Shown: positions 16,655 through 24,753 of the stretch, piece after piece | How the letters are laid out: each line of letters starts with the position of its first letter | Numbering within the stretch: the stretch's first letter is position 1 | Assembly (NCBI GenBank): GCA_964370235.1 | Contig: CAYJIL010000023.1 | Coordinates: 1 to 27,517, forward strand | Origin: CAYJIL01 sp964370235 | GTDB taxonomy: Bacteria; Bacteroidota; Bacteroidia; Bacteroidales; Rikenellaceae | Length of the DNA: 27,517 nucleotides | Direction of reading: 5' to 3' | The notes under the pieces: generated by a model | The model's database searches: none | What the model saw: the letters and a program-made list of their open reading frames with translations, nothing else | What the model was told of the DNA's origin: nothing | Position numbers and translations under genes: made by a program

Positions 16655-16689
16655 TGTGATATTGCTTACTCTATAAATTTAAATGTAAA

Positions 16690-17421
16690 ATGACAAAGAT
16701 TGTAAGTTCCTCAATGTCTGTTGACTGTGTTGTTTTTGGCTTTGATGGTCAAGCTCTAAAAGTCCTTTTATTACAGTGCGATGTGCCAGGGTCGGGCTTT
16801 AAATTGCCCGGTAGCATGATATATGAGAGCGAAGAGATACACACAGCAGCTTCTCGTGTGCTCGAAGAGTTAACGGGGCTAAAAGATATATACCTTAAAA
16901 ATTTTGAGATATTCTCTAATCCCTGCCGTATAGAATCTACTAGCGAAATAGAGTGGCTTAATAGTACTTATGGTGTTGACGCTAGGCGTATTATCACTGT
17001 TGGTTACTATGCTCTAGTTAAACTTAATCGCAGAATGCTAGATTACACAACACAAAATGGCGCACAGTGGCATCGTGTGTCGCAGGTTAAACGATTGGCA
17101 TTTGACCACAAACATATATTGTCGGTTGCCTTTGACGTGTTATTGGCACAGTTTGTAGCTACTCCAATAGTATTTGAGCTTTTGCCATCAAAATTTTCGA
17201 TTAGGCAATTGCAAGATATGTATGAAAAGATACTTGACATAGAGATTGATAATCGCAATTTTCGCAAAAAACTCCTATGCTCAGACTATATTGTCGCCTC
17301 GGGCGAAAAGGAGGAGGGTGTTGCACACAAGCCAGCCCAGCTATATACGTTTGATAAGCGCAGATATGAGCGTGAACATAAATCAAAATCGAAACTTAAC
17401 TTTATAAATTGGCAACTATGA
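16690..17421 (+). CDS. NrtR-type transcriptional regulator (degenerate Nudix + winged helix)
   Basis: A 243-residue predicted regulator of xylose genes. Residues about 8-140 form a Nudix-like domain. In its Nudix box (41-64) several catalytic acidic positions are lost: Ser47 for the first Glu, Val57 and Leu61 for two Glu of the REUxEExGU core. It therefore probably senses a ligand rather than hydrolysing one. Residues about 155-235 are the winged helix seen in NrtR/AraR-like regulators (SIRQLQDMYEKIL, NFRKKLLCSDYIV, PAQLYTFDKRRYE). A relative of this type controls arabinose genes in Bacteroides, and Bacteroides xylose clusters carry a Nudix regulator in this same place. Its TGA overlaps the ATG of xylulokinase (ATGA), so it is the first gene of the operon it likely controls. 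Ligand (xylose or a derivative) is inferred. Confidence 0.8.
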   Translation: MTKIVSSSMSVDCVVFGFDGQALKVLLLQCDVPGSGFKLPGSMIYESEEIHTAASRVLEELTGLKDIYLKNFEIFSNPCRIESTSEIEWLNSTYGVDARRIITVGYYALVKLNRRMLDYTTQNGAQWHRVSQVKRLAFDHKHILSVAFDVLLAQFVATPIVFELLPSKFSIRQLQDMYEKILDIEIDNRNFRKKLLCSDYIVASGEKEEGVAHKPAQLYTFDKRRYEREHKSKSKLNFINWQL

Positions 17422-18911
17422 TAACAATGGGTATCGACGTAGGCAGCTCGTCGGTAAAGGTTTCTCTTTTTTCGAGCCAAAGCGCAAAGGCATTGGCAAT
17501 GGTGTCGGCTCCCAAGAGTGAAATGGCTATAACCTCACACCAGAGTGGCTGGGCAGAGCAATCGCCAGAATTATGGTGGGAGAATGTGTTAGTAGCTATG
17601 GAGGAGGCATCTAAAAAGGCAAATATTTTGCTCTCGCAGGTGCAAGCAATTGGTATAACATACCAAATGCACGGGCTTGTAGTCGTTGACAAAAATGGCA
17701 AACCTTTGCGTGACTCAATAATATGGTGCGATAGTCGTGCCGTTGCCATAGGACAAAGTGCCTTAGAGGAGATGGGGCATGAGTATGTACTCGAAAATAT
17801 GCTTAACTCTCCGGGTAATTTTACTGCCTCAAAGCTAAAGTGGGTTAAAGAGAACGAGCCACACATATATAGCCAGATTCACAAAATAATGTTGCCGGGC
17901 GATTATATCGCATATAAGCTATCGGGCGAAATGTCAACAACCAAGGGCGGTTTGTCCGAGGGTATAATGTGGAATTTTGCAAAAGATAGCCTAGCTAGTG
18001 AGCTACTAAGTCACTACCAAATAGAGGAGTCGTTACTCCCAAAGGTGTATGATAATATATCGTTACAGTCGAGGGTTTCGGCAAAAGGTGCCGAGCTAAC
18101 ATCGCTAAAAGAGGGCACTCCAATTTGTTATCGAGCAGGCGATCAACCCAACAACGCCTTTTCGCTAGGTGTTCTATCGCCGGGCGAAGTTGCTGCTACG
18201 GGTGGCACTTCGGGTGTGGTGTATGGAGTTACAAGCCAACGCAAAGCCGATAAGCTATCGAGAGTTAACACTTTTTTGCATGTAAATCATAACGAGCATC
18301 AAAACAGATATGGTGTTTTGTTATGCATAAATGGAGCAGCAATCCTTAATGCGTGGATAAAGCGCAATTTTGCAGCCGACTTAAGCTATGAGCAAATGAA
18401 CGAGCTTGCCGATAGTGTGCCAGCAGGTAGCGAAGGAGTTGTAATTTTGCCATTTGGTAATGGTGCAGAGCGCATGCTGGGTAATCAATATACCGATGTG
18501 CTAGTTTTGGGGCTCGACTTAAATCGTCACACCCGTGCACACATTATACGAGCAGCACAGGAGGGTATAGCTTTTGCCTTTAGATATGGTATGGATATTA
18601 TGGCTCAAAGTGCCATCGACCTTAACGTTATACGTGCAGGCGAGGCTAATTTGTTTCTTAGCCCAATATTCCGCCAAACACTCTCTACAATAACAGGTGC
18701 TTCTATCGAGCTTTACGATACCGATGGTTCGCTTGGTGCAGCACGTGGTGCAGCCTTGGGGGTGGGCGAGTATGCAAATGCACAAGAGGTGCTTGCTTCG
18801 CTCAACAAAACAACTTCGGTAGAGCCTATTAACGAGTGGAAAGAGCCGCTAGAGACTGCCTACAAGCAGTGGAAAACCGAATTAGAATTACGATTAATTA
18901 ATAATAAATAA
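17418..18911 (+). CDS. xylB: Xylulokinase
   Basis: FGGY-family sugar kinase that phosphorylates D-xylulose to xylulose 5-phosphate for the pentose phosphate pathway. It is 497 residues from the ATG at 17418; this start gives a 4-base ATGA overlap with the regulator stop and begins right before the MGIDVGSSSVKVSLF nucleotide-binding segment. An in-frame TTG at 17409 would add only three residues. Other family segments are MHGLVVVDKNGKPLRDSIIW, ATGGTSGVVYG, and the FGGY C-terminal region GLDLNRHTRAHIIRAAQEG. Xylose isomerase follows 12 bases later, which fixes xylulose as the likely substrate among FGGY kinases. Confidence 0.93.
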   Translation: MITMGIDVGSSSVKVSLFSSQSAKALAMVSAPKSEMAITSHQSGWAEQSPELWWENVLVAMEEASKKANILLSQVQAIGITYQMHGLVVVDKNGKPLRDSIIWCDSRAVAIGQSALEEMGHEYVLENMLNSPGNFTASKLKWVKENEPHIYSQIHKIMLPGDYIAYKLSGEMSTTKGGLSEGIMWNFAKDSLASELLSHYQIEESLLPKVYDNISLQSRVSAKGAELTSLKEGTPICYRAGDQPNNAFSLGVLSPGEVAATGGTSGVVYGVTSQRKADKLSRVNTFLHVNHNEHQNRYGVLLCINGAAILNAWIKRNFAADLSYEQMNELADSVPAGSEGVVILPFGNGAERMLGNQYTDVLVLGLDLNRHTRAHIIRAAQEGIAFAFRYGMDIMAQSAIDLNVIRAGEANLFLSPIFRQTLSTITGASIELYDTDGSLGAARGAALGVGEYANAQEVLASLNKTTSVEPINEWKEPLETAYKQWKTELELRLINNK

Positions 18912-18923
18912 TAAAATAAGATA

Positions 18924-20231
18924 ATGAGTTCAATTTTTGCATCGATCGACAAGATCAAGTATGAGGGTCCTTGCTCTCAAAATCCCTTAGCATTTCGCTA
19001 CTATGACGAAAACCGTGTAGTTGCAGGTAAAACCCTAAAAGAGCATTTGCGCTTTGCTACAGCATATTGGCATAGCTTTTGTGCTAACGGTAGCGACCCA
19101 TTTGGTGGTGGTACAATCTCGTTCCCTTGGAATGAGTGTAGCGACCCAATTGAGGCTGCAAAAATGAAAATGGATAGTGCATTCGATTTCTTTGTAAAGA
19201 TTGGTACTCCATATTACTGTTTTCACGATGTCGATGTAGTTGAGTATTGTGAGAATGTAGAGGAGAACGAGCGCAGATTGGCAGTGATGGTTGAGTATGC
19301 AAAGCAAAAACAAGCTCAAACAGGAGTTAAGTTGCTTTGGGGTACGGCAAACGTATTCTCAAATGGTCGCTACATGAATGGTGCTGGTACAAACCCAGAC
19401 TTTGATGTTGTTGCACACGCAGCAGCACAAATCAAATGTGCAATTGATGCTACAATCGCTCTAGGTGGCGAGAATTATGTTTTTTGGGGTGGCCGCGAGG
19501 GCTATATGTCGCTACTAAATACCGATATGAAACGTGAGAAAGAGCATCTTGCTATGCTACTTACAAAGGCTAGAGACTATGCCCGTAGCAAAGGGTTTAC
19601 AGGTAAATTCCTAATTGAACCTAAGCCAATGGAGCCTACTAAGCACCAATACGATTTTGATAGCGAAACAGTAATTGGTTTCCTTCGCCACTGGGGTCTC
19701 GATCAAGATTTTAAACTTAATATCGAAGTTAACCACGCAACGCTTGCAGGGCATACATTTGAGCACGAGCTACAATGTGCTGCCGATGCCGATATGCTTT
19801 GGAGCATCGATGCAAACCGTGGTGACTACCAAAATGGTTGGGATACAGACCAGTTCCCAATCAACCTACAAGAAACCATTGAGGCTATGCTAGTAATCAT
19901 CAGAGGTGGTGGTATTGGCGGTGGTATCAACTTTGATGCAAAAATTCGCCGTAACTCTACCGACATCGAAGATATTTTTATTGCACACATTTCGGGTATG
20001 GATACCTTTGCTCGTGCATTCCTTGCAGCGCACGATATGCTAGAGTCTTCGCCCATCGAAGCTATGCGAGCAGAGCGTTACTCTTCGTTTGATAGTGGTA
20101 TGGGTGCTAAGTTCGAGGCTGGTGAACTTTCGTTAGAGGATCTTTGTAACCATGCAAAAACTGCTGGTGAGCCTGCTACAACAAGTGGTAAGCAAGAGCG
20201 TTATGAGCAAATTCTTGCTAACTCATATTAG
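18924..20231 (+). CDS. xylA: Xylose isomerase
   Basis: Interconverts D-xylose and D-xylulose using two divalent metal ions. It has 435 residues, typical of the longer class II enzymes. Characteristic segments are WHSFCANGSDPFGGGT, FHDVDVVE (catalytic His region), VFWGGREGYMSLLNTD, FLIEPKPMEPTKHQYD, LNIEVNHATLAGHTFEHEL and SIDANRGDYQNGWDTDQFP, which carry the metal ligands. It is preceded by xylulokinase (12-base gap) and followed by a hairpin and a terminator before the transporter gene. Confidence 0.97.
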   Translation: MSSIFASIDKIKYEGPCSQNPLAFRYYDENRVVAGKTLKEHLRFATAYWHSFCANGSDPFGGGTISFPWNECSDPIEAAKMKMDSAFDFFVKIGTPYYCFHDVDVVEYCENVEENERRLAVMVEYAKQKQAQTGVKLLWGTANVFSNGRYMNGAGTNPDFDVVAHAAAQIKCAIDATIALGGENYVFWGGREGYMSLLNTDMKREKEHLAMLLTKARDYARSKGFTGKFLIEPKPMEPTKHQYDFDSETVIGFLRHWGLDQDFKLNIEVNHATLAGHTFEHELQCAADADMLWSIDANRGDYQNGWDTDQFPINLQETIEAMLVIIRGGGIGGGINFDAKIRRNSTDIEDIFIAHISGMDTFARAFLAAHDMLESSPIEAMRAERYSSFDSGMGAKFEAGELSLEDLCNHAKTAGEPATTSGKQERYEQILANSY

Positions 20232-20237
20232 TATTAC

Positions 20238-20257
20238 TCGCTAGTATGAGCTAGCGA
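20238..20257 (+). repeat. Short hairpin after xylA
   Basis: Perfect 7-bp arms TCGCTAG (20238-20244) and CTAGCGA (20251-20257) with a 6-base loop, 6 bases after the stop codon. No T-run follows it. It may protect the xylA mRNA 3' end or simply precede the terminator at 20271. Confidence 0.45.
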
Positions 20258-20270
20258 AGATATAGTATTT

Positions 20271-20309
20271 GGGCAGAGTTTTGTATTACTAAATTCTGCC
20301 CTTTTTATT
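20271..20309 (+). terminator. Terminator between xylA and the xylose transporter gene
   Basis: Arms GGGCAGA (20271-20277) and TCTGCCC (20295-20301), loop of 17 bases, then TTTTTATTT. It has intrinsic-terminator form but sits inside the xylose gene cluster. I see no good TAnnTTTG promoter between it and the transporter start, so the transporter may depend on partial read-through. Confidence 0.7.
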
Positions 20310-20333
20310 TCTAATCCAAAATTAACTATTGAT

Positions 20334-21746
20334 ATGGGAAAAAGTAGAGAACAATATTTACGCTTTATAACGGTTGTAGCTACCCTAGGTGGTTTGCTGT
20401 TTGGTTATGACACGGCTGTTATTTCGGGTACGGTTGCTTCGCTCAAATATAACTTTATAGACCCTCTTGCCTTGGGCGAGATGGCCGCTAATTCTATGCT
20501 TGGCTTTGCAATTTCGTCGGCACTAATAGGCTGTATTATTGGTGGTGCAATTGGTGGTTACATTACCTCGGCTATTGGTAGGCGCAATGGCTTGCGACTT
20601 ACTGCACTGCTATTTTTAATGTCGGCAATTGGTTCTGCATATCCCGAAATGGGAATGGGAGGTTCGGCTGCAGATGCACTGCCTCAGTTTATCTTCTTTC
20701 GCATTTTGGGTGGTGTTGGAGTTGGTATGGCATCTATGTTTGTACCAATGTACATTGCCGAAATTGCTCCAGCCTCAAGGCGTGGTGCGCTAGTTTCTTT
20801 TAACCAATTTGCGCTCATCTTTGGTATGTTGGTGGTCTATTTTGTCAATTATTTCATTTCGTTGCAGGGCGACGATATGTGGATACACCAAATAGGGTGG
20901 CGCTATATGTTCCTTTCGGAGGTGATACCTGCTACACTGTTTGGTGTCTTGCTGTGGTTTGTGCCCGAGAGCCCACGTTGGCTTATGATAAAGGGGCGTA
21001 AAAAAGAGGCTTTAGCAGTGCTATCTACCATTAACGAAGACGAGCAAGCACAGCGAGAGTGTGCCCAAATCGAAGAGTCAATCAATAGCCAAAGCAAAAC
21101 CAAAGGTTCGCTCTTGAGCTATGGTGTAGGTGTTATTGTTATTGGTATTATGCTCTCTGTTTTCCAGCAATTTGTGGGCATTAATGTTGTGCTTTACTAT
21201 GCTCCCGAGATATTCAAGAACATGGGGCTTGGAACAAATGCAGCTCTTATGCAAACCATAATTGTGGGAACTATCAATCTAGCTGCTGCTCTAACGGCAG
21301 TATATACGGTAGATCGCTTTGGGCGTCGTCCGCTAATGATTGCAGGTAGTGTTGGTATGGCAGTTGGTATGATTGCTTTGGGCTTTACGTTCTTTTTTGA
21401 ATCTACGGGTTTGGTTTCGCTCATCTCTATGCTGGTTTATACGGCAGCCTTTGGTGTTTCGTGGGGGCCTGTTTGCTGGGTGCTTTTGTCAGAGATATTC
21501 CCAAACAAAATACGCTCTGGAGCAATGGCAATTGCAGTTGCAGCGCAGTGGATTGCAAACTATTTGGTGTCGTGGACATTCCCAATGATGAATGGCTCAT
21601 CGTTCTTGACCGAACACTTTAACCAAGGTTTTGCATATTGGGTATATGGAGCAATGGCGGTGCTTTCGGCATTCTTTATGCTAAAATATGTGCCCGAAAC
21701 CAAGGGGCAAAAGCTCGAAGATATGGAGAAATTATTTAAGAAATAA
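20334..21746 (+). CDS. xylE: D-xylose:H+ symporter-type MFS sugar transporter
   Basis: Inner-membrane sugar porter of the major facilitator superfamily, 470 residues with about 12 membrane segments. Sugar-porter signatures are FGYDTAVISG (23-32), GRRNGLR after the second segment, PESPRWLM in the middle, FQQFVGINVVLYYAPEIF, DRFGRRPLM and the C-terminal PETKG. The FQQ/NVVLYYAP region matches the sugar-binding part of XylE-like proteins. Its position behind xylB and xylA supports D-xylose as substrate. It ends just before the bidirectional terminator shared with the convergent minus-strand operon. Confidence 0.9.
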   Translation: MGKSREQYLRFITVVATLGGLLFGYDTAVISGTVASLKYNFIDPLALGEMAANSMLGFAISSALIGCIIGGAIGGYITSAIGRRNGLRLTALLFLMSAIGSAYPEMGMGGSAADALPQFIFFRILGGVGVGMASMFVPMYIAEIAPASRRGALVSFNQFALIFGMLVVYFVNYFISLQGDDMWIHQIGWRYMFLSEVIPATLFGVLLWFVPESPRWLMIKGRKKEALAVLSTINEDEQAQRECAQIEESINSQSKTKGSLLSYGVGVIVIGIMLSVFQQFVGINVVLYYAPEIFKNMGLGTNAALMQTIIVGTINLAAALTAVYTVDRFGRRPLMIAGSVGMAVGMIALGFTFFFESTGLVSLISMLVYTAAFGVSWGPVCWVLLSEIFPNKIRSGAMAIAVAAQWIANYLVSWTFPMMNGSSFLTEHFNQGFAYWVYGAMAVLSAFFMLKYVPETKGQKLEDMEKLFKK

Positions 21747-21753
21747 CTTCATA

Positions 21754-21809
21754 TTACAATACAAAAAAAGTTGTCTTGAACCTTCAAGACAACTTTTTTT
21801 GTATTGTAA
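21754..21809. terminator. Bidirectional terminator between convergent operons
   Basis: Perfect 27-bp inverted repeat, 21754-21780 and 21783-21809, with only two bases (CC) between the arms. The core is AGTTGTCTTGAA, flanked by runs of seven A on the left and seven T on the right, so each strand reads as a stem followed by T residues. It lies 7 bases after the transporter stop and 4 bases from the end of the minus-strand gene. Confidence 0.93.
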
Positions 21810-21813
21810 CAAC

Positions 21814-22548
21814 TTATAGAGTAAACAGTGTGACTCCTACTTGCAGGTAGCCTTTGTCGGCCTGTGGGTTCCACATTGCCATAATAAACACTGGTAGTTC
21901 ATAGCCTAGCAAATCTATTTTATTCGAAATCTTAGCAGTTGTTTGAACAATACCTGCTCCCGTTCCAAAAAAGTTGGGGCTATCGTCGCCACCAGCTAGT
22001 GCAAATGCTCCGCCCACGCCCAAATCTACAACCCAGTCCTCGTAGCGATATACGCTGTATTCGATATTACAGAACGTTGAATATAGATTCTTGCTATTGC
22101 TTGCGTCTCGGTCTCTACCAAATAGCACGGTAGACCAGCTAAGCGTTAGAGGGAAATTGTCGTTGAACTTATACTTGAGCGTAGCGTCCAAAAATCGACC
22201 AGTTTCTGCAGCGTTATAGTTAAAGAACTCTTTGTTGTTGTAGGCTGCACCTTCCGAGAAATTATAGGTATCTACTAGTGTAAACGACAAGCCTTTTACG
22301 CTATACGAGGCATAATAGTTAAACTCCTTGTACACGCCTACGCTATTTGCACCTCCCCAAAATCCAAACTTCAAGTTTTTGTTTAGTGCCGAAAATCCCA
22401 CATCTGCCGTTAATACCATTCCGTCTGCTACCTCGCCACCACGCCATAGGTGCATGTTTTGTAAATTTGCACTCATAGTAGGTTGTGCCTTTATGTTAAG
22501 CGTGGCTGTGGTAAGCAGTAGTGTTAATATAAATAGAATGTGTTTCAT
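21814..22548 (-). CDS. Putative outer-membrane beta-barrel protein (TorF-like)
   Basis: A 244-residue exported protein. Residues 1 to about 21 form a signal peptide ending near NIKA. The mature part alternates polar and aromatic residues in short beta-like strands (LQNMHLWRGGEVADG, LKFGFWGGANSVGVYKEFNYYASY, FLDATLKYKFNDNFPLTLSWSTVLFG) and ends with Phe-Thr-Leu, a plausible barrel C-terminus. It resembles the TorF-type putative porins, whose function is little known. It is the last gene of the polyol operon, 9 bases after the kinase stop, so it may pass the substrate through the outer membrane; this is inference. The alternative is a structural outer-membrane protein with no transport role. 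Confidence 0.6.
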   Translation of the reverse strand: MKHILFILTLLLTTATLNIKAQPTMSANLQNMHLWRGGEVADGMVLTADVGFSALNKNLKFGFWGGANSVGVYKEFNYYASYSVKGLSFTLVDTYNFSEGAAYNNKEFFNYNAAETGRFLDATLKYKFNDNFPLTLSWSTVLFGRDRDASNSKNLYSTFCNIEYSVYRYEDWVVDLGVGGAFALAGGDDSPNFFGTGAGIVQTTAKISNKIDLLGYELPVFIMAMWNPQADKGYLQVGVTLFTL

Positions 22549-22557
22549 ATCCCCGGT

Positions 22558-23430
22558 CTATTTATACTCGTTGGGGATGGTTGGCATTGCTCCGTTTTGG
22601 GTACAAACAAAAGCCGATATTCTAACAGCTCTCAAGTGTGCATCTTTTACACAATCGCCACGCAAAATAGATGCAATAAACGTTGCCGTAAACGAATCTC
22701 CTGCGCCCACAGTGTCTGCAACCTCTACCTTTGGAGTAGCAACAAACGATACATTGCCGGGGGTAAATACATAACTACCATTAACACCACAAGTTAGAAT
22801 CAGCATTTCGAGCTTGTGTTTAGCAAGCAGAATCCAACATTTGTCCTGAAGATCTATGCCCGGGTAGCCAAACATGCGGCTAATGGTTACAAGCTCTTCG
22901 TCGTTAATTTTAAGTATATTACATCTCTCGATAGAGTCTGTGATAATCTCTTTGGTATAGAAACCTTGTCTTAGATTAATATCAAAAACACGATATGTGC
23001 CCTCGCCACTAGGCATTGTGTCCAAAAACTTACGCATAGTCTCGCGAGTAACAACACTACGTTGTGCTAGCGAACCAAAACACACCACCTTGGTATTTAG
23101 TGCTAGTTGCTCAAGCTCTGGCGTAAATGGTATATTATCCCACGCTACACCCTCTTTAATTTCGTACATTGGTACGCCATTTGGGTCTAGTTCTACGCCC
23201 ACTGTACCTGTCGAGTATGGTACTTTCTCGATTATATACTCTAGCTTGTTTGTGTCAAACTGCTCTAGTAGCTCGTTACCTAGTTTGTCGTCACCAATTG
23301 CGCTCACCACCTTTGATTCAAAACCAAATTGTGATACGTGGTATGCAAAGTTTGCTGGTGCTCCACCTATTTTTCTTCCCTCTGGCAGCACATCCCATAG
23401 TGCCTCTCCAATTCCTACGATATACTTCAT
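22558..23430 (-). CDS. PfkB-family carbohydrate kinase, probable fructokinase
   Basis: A 290-residue ribokinase-family sugar kinase. The N-terminal pattern GIGEALWDVLPEGRKIGGAPANFAYH is typical of bacterial fructokinases (ScrK/CscK type). The C-terminal signature DTVGAGDSF places the catalytic base at Asp245 within GAGD (242-245). In this operon it would phosphorylate the fructose made by the upstream mannitol 2-dehydrogenase-like enzyme to fructose 6-phosphate. Its ATG shares a base with the transporter stop (TAATG), suggesting translational coupling. Specificity for fructose over another ketose is inferred from sequence style and context. Confidence 0.85.
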   Translation of the reverse strand: MKYIVGIGEALWDVLPEGRKIGGAPANFAYHVSQFGFESKVVSAIGDDKLGNELLEQFDTNKLEYIIEKVPYSTGTVGVELDPNGVPMYEIKEGVAWDNIPFTPELEQLALNTKVVCFGSLAQRSVVTRETMRKFLDTMPSGEGTYRVFDINLRQGFYTKEIITDSIERCNILKINDEELVTISRMFGYPGIDLQDKCWILLAKHKLEMLILTCGVNGSYVFTPGNVSFVATPKVEVADTVGAGDSFTATFIASILRGDCVKDAHLRAVRISAFVCTQNGAMPTIPNEYK

Positions 23431-24740
23431 TATATTAATTCTTCTTTTTTAATGTGTGATTTAACAAGTGCGTAATATAGTATAACTACCTCGCACACTA
23501 CTACTAGTGACCATGTCCATTGCCATGAATCTAGGCTGTCGGCCATAAAGCCCTGTATTAGCGGGAACATTGCTCCACCAAATACGCCCATCATAAACAC
23601 GCCCGATGCCTTTGAGGTGTATTCCTTTAGTCCTTTTACGGCTAGTGTAAAAATAGCTCCCCACATAATCGAGTGGCAAAGACCAACCGAGATAAGTATC
23701 CATAAATTCTCTGTAAAGATAGCGATAATTGTTAGGATGATTGCGGCAACTGCTGTAACAACTAGCTGTGTGCGTGCCGAAATATTATTCAAGAAACTCG
23801 AGAATATTCGTCCTATCATCAATCCACCCCAGTATAGTGTTGCTAGCAATGCTGGTATGCCTAGCTCGTTGCCATAGATTGTGAGGTTGTCACTACCCAA
23901 AAAATGTAGTGGGCTACCTTTTTCGATGAGCTCCATAGCGTGTAGGTTTACATTTACACCAATTGCTACTTCGCCACCAACATAAAAGAATATTGCAATT
24001 ACACCCCACTTTAGGTGGCTAAAAGACCAGATGCTACGCTTCATTTTCTCGGCACTAAAGGTACCATCTATGTTTGGTAGTTTTAGTCTATAAGTCATTG
24101 CTGTTATTACAGCAATGGCTATTGCCATAATAATAAACGGAACGATAAGTTGGCTTGATTCTACGCTGCTAATTGCTACACCCGAGAATATGATTCCTGT
24201 AACAAAAAACGGAGCGATGGTAGTGCCAAATGAGTTGATAGCACAAACTATGCTCATTCGTTGTACGGGCTGTGTGCCCGGTAGGTCATAGGCGTTAACA
24301 TAGGGGTTGATAACAACTTGTAGAATGGCAGCCGATGTTCCCATCAAGAACGAGCCAATCAAGAATACAAAATAGCCCCAAGGTACATAGTCTTGTCCAA
24401 AGCTCACCCCTGCATCTTTAAAATATGTTGCAAATAGCGATGCTATAAGGTAAAAAACAAGTCCACCAACCATAACTACCAATGCTCTCATTAGTGTTGT
24501 CTTGTAACCAACCCTATCTATCCACTTGCCCCCTAATGGGCTATTAATTAAATAGCCCAAAAAGAAGAAGAAAGGTATGAGTGTGGTAAGTGTATTTTGT
24601 AATCCACTAACCTCCGATAGAAAAGCAATTTGCAGAGGTGCCTGAAACTGTCCGTTTACGGTTGTCAAAAATCCAACTATAAAGTATATAAGGGTTAGCA
24701 ATACAAAGGGTGCTAATCCGTAGCTATTCTTTTGGCTCAT
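23430..24740 (-). CDS. FucP/GluP-like MFS sugar or polyol transporter
   Basis: Inner-membrane MFS protein of about 436 residues with around 12 membrane segments, of the fucose/glucose-galactose H+ symporter type. Indicative segments are YFIVGFLTTVNGQFQAPLQ near the start, NPYVNAYDLPGT, and YWGGLMIGRIFSSFL in the second half. I prefer the ATG at 24740 (MSQKNSYGLAP), 13 bases after the dehydrogenase stop; the alternative ATG at 24770 adds ten polar residues and would overlap that gene by 17 bases. Sitting between a mannitol 2-dehydrogenase-like enzyme and a fructokinase-like gene, it probably imports mannitol, another hexitol, or fructose. Confidence 0.83.
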   Translation of the reverse strand: MSQKNSYGLAPFVLLTLIYFIVGFLTTVNGQFQAPLQIAFLSEVSGLQNTLTTLIPFFFFLGYLINSPLGGKWIDRVGYKTTLMRALVVMVGGLVFYLIASLFATYFKDAGVSFGQDYVPWGYFVFLIGSFLMGTSAAILQVVINPYVNAYDLPGTQPVQRMSIVCAINSFGTTIAPFFVTGIIFSGVAISSVESSQLIVPFIIMAIAIAVITAMTYRLKLPNIDGTFSAEKMKRSIWSFSHLKWGVIAIFFYVGGEVAIGVNVNLHAMELIEKGSPLHFLGSDNLTIYGNELGIPALLATLYWGGLMIGRIFSSFLNNISARTQLVVTAVAAIILTIIAIFTENLWILISVGLCHSIMWGAIFTLAVKGLKEYTSKASGVFMMGVFGGAMFPLIQGFMADSLDSWQWTWSLVVVCEVVILYYALVKSHIKKEELI

Positions 24741-24753
24741 AACTCTTAGTTTG

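Noticed and set aside
17409..17417. Alternative TTG start for xylulokinase
   Set aside because: The ATG at 17418 overlaps the regulator stop as ATGA and places the conserved N-terminus normally; TTG adds only three residues without support.
17402..17866. 154-codon open frame on the minus strand opposite the start of xylulokinase
   Set aside because: Entirely antisense to a well-supported FGGY kinase, with no promoter or domain.
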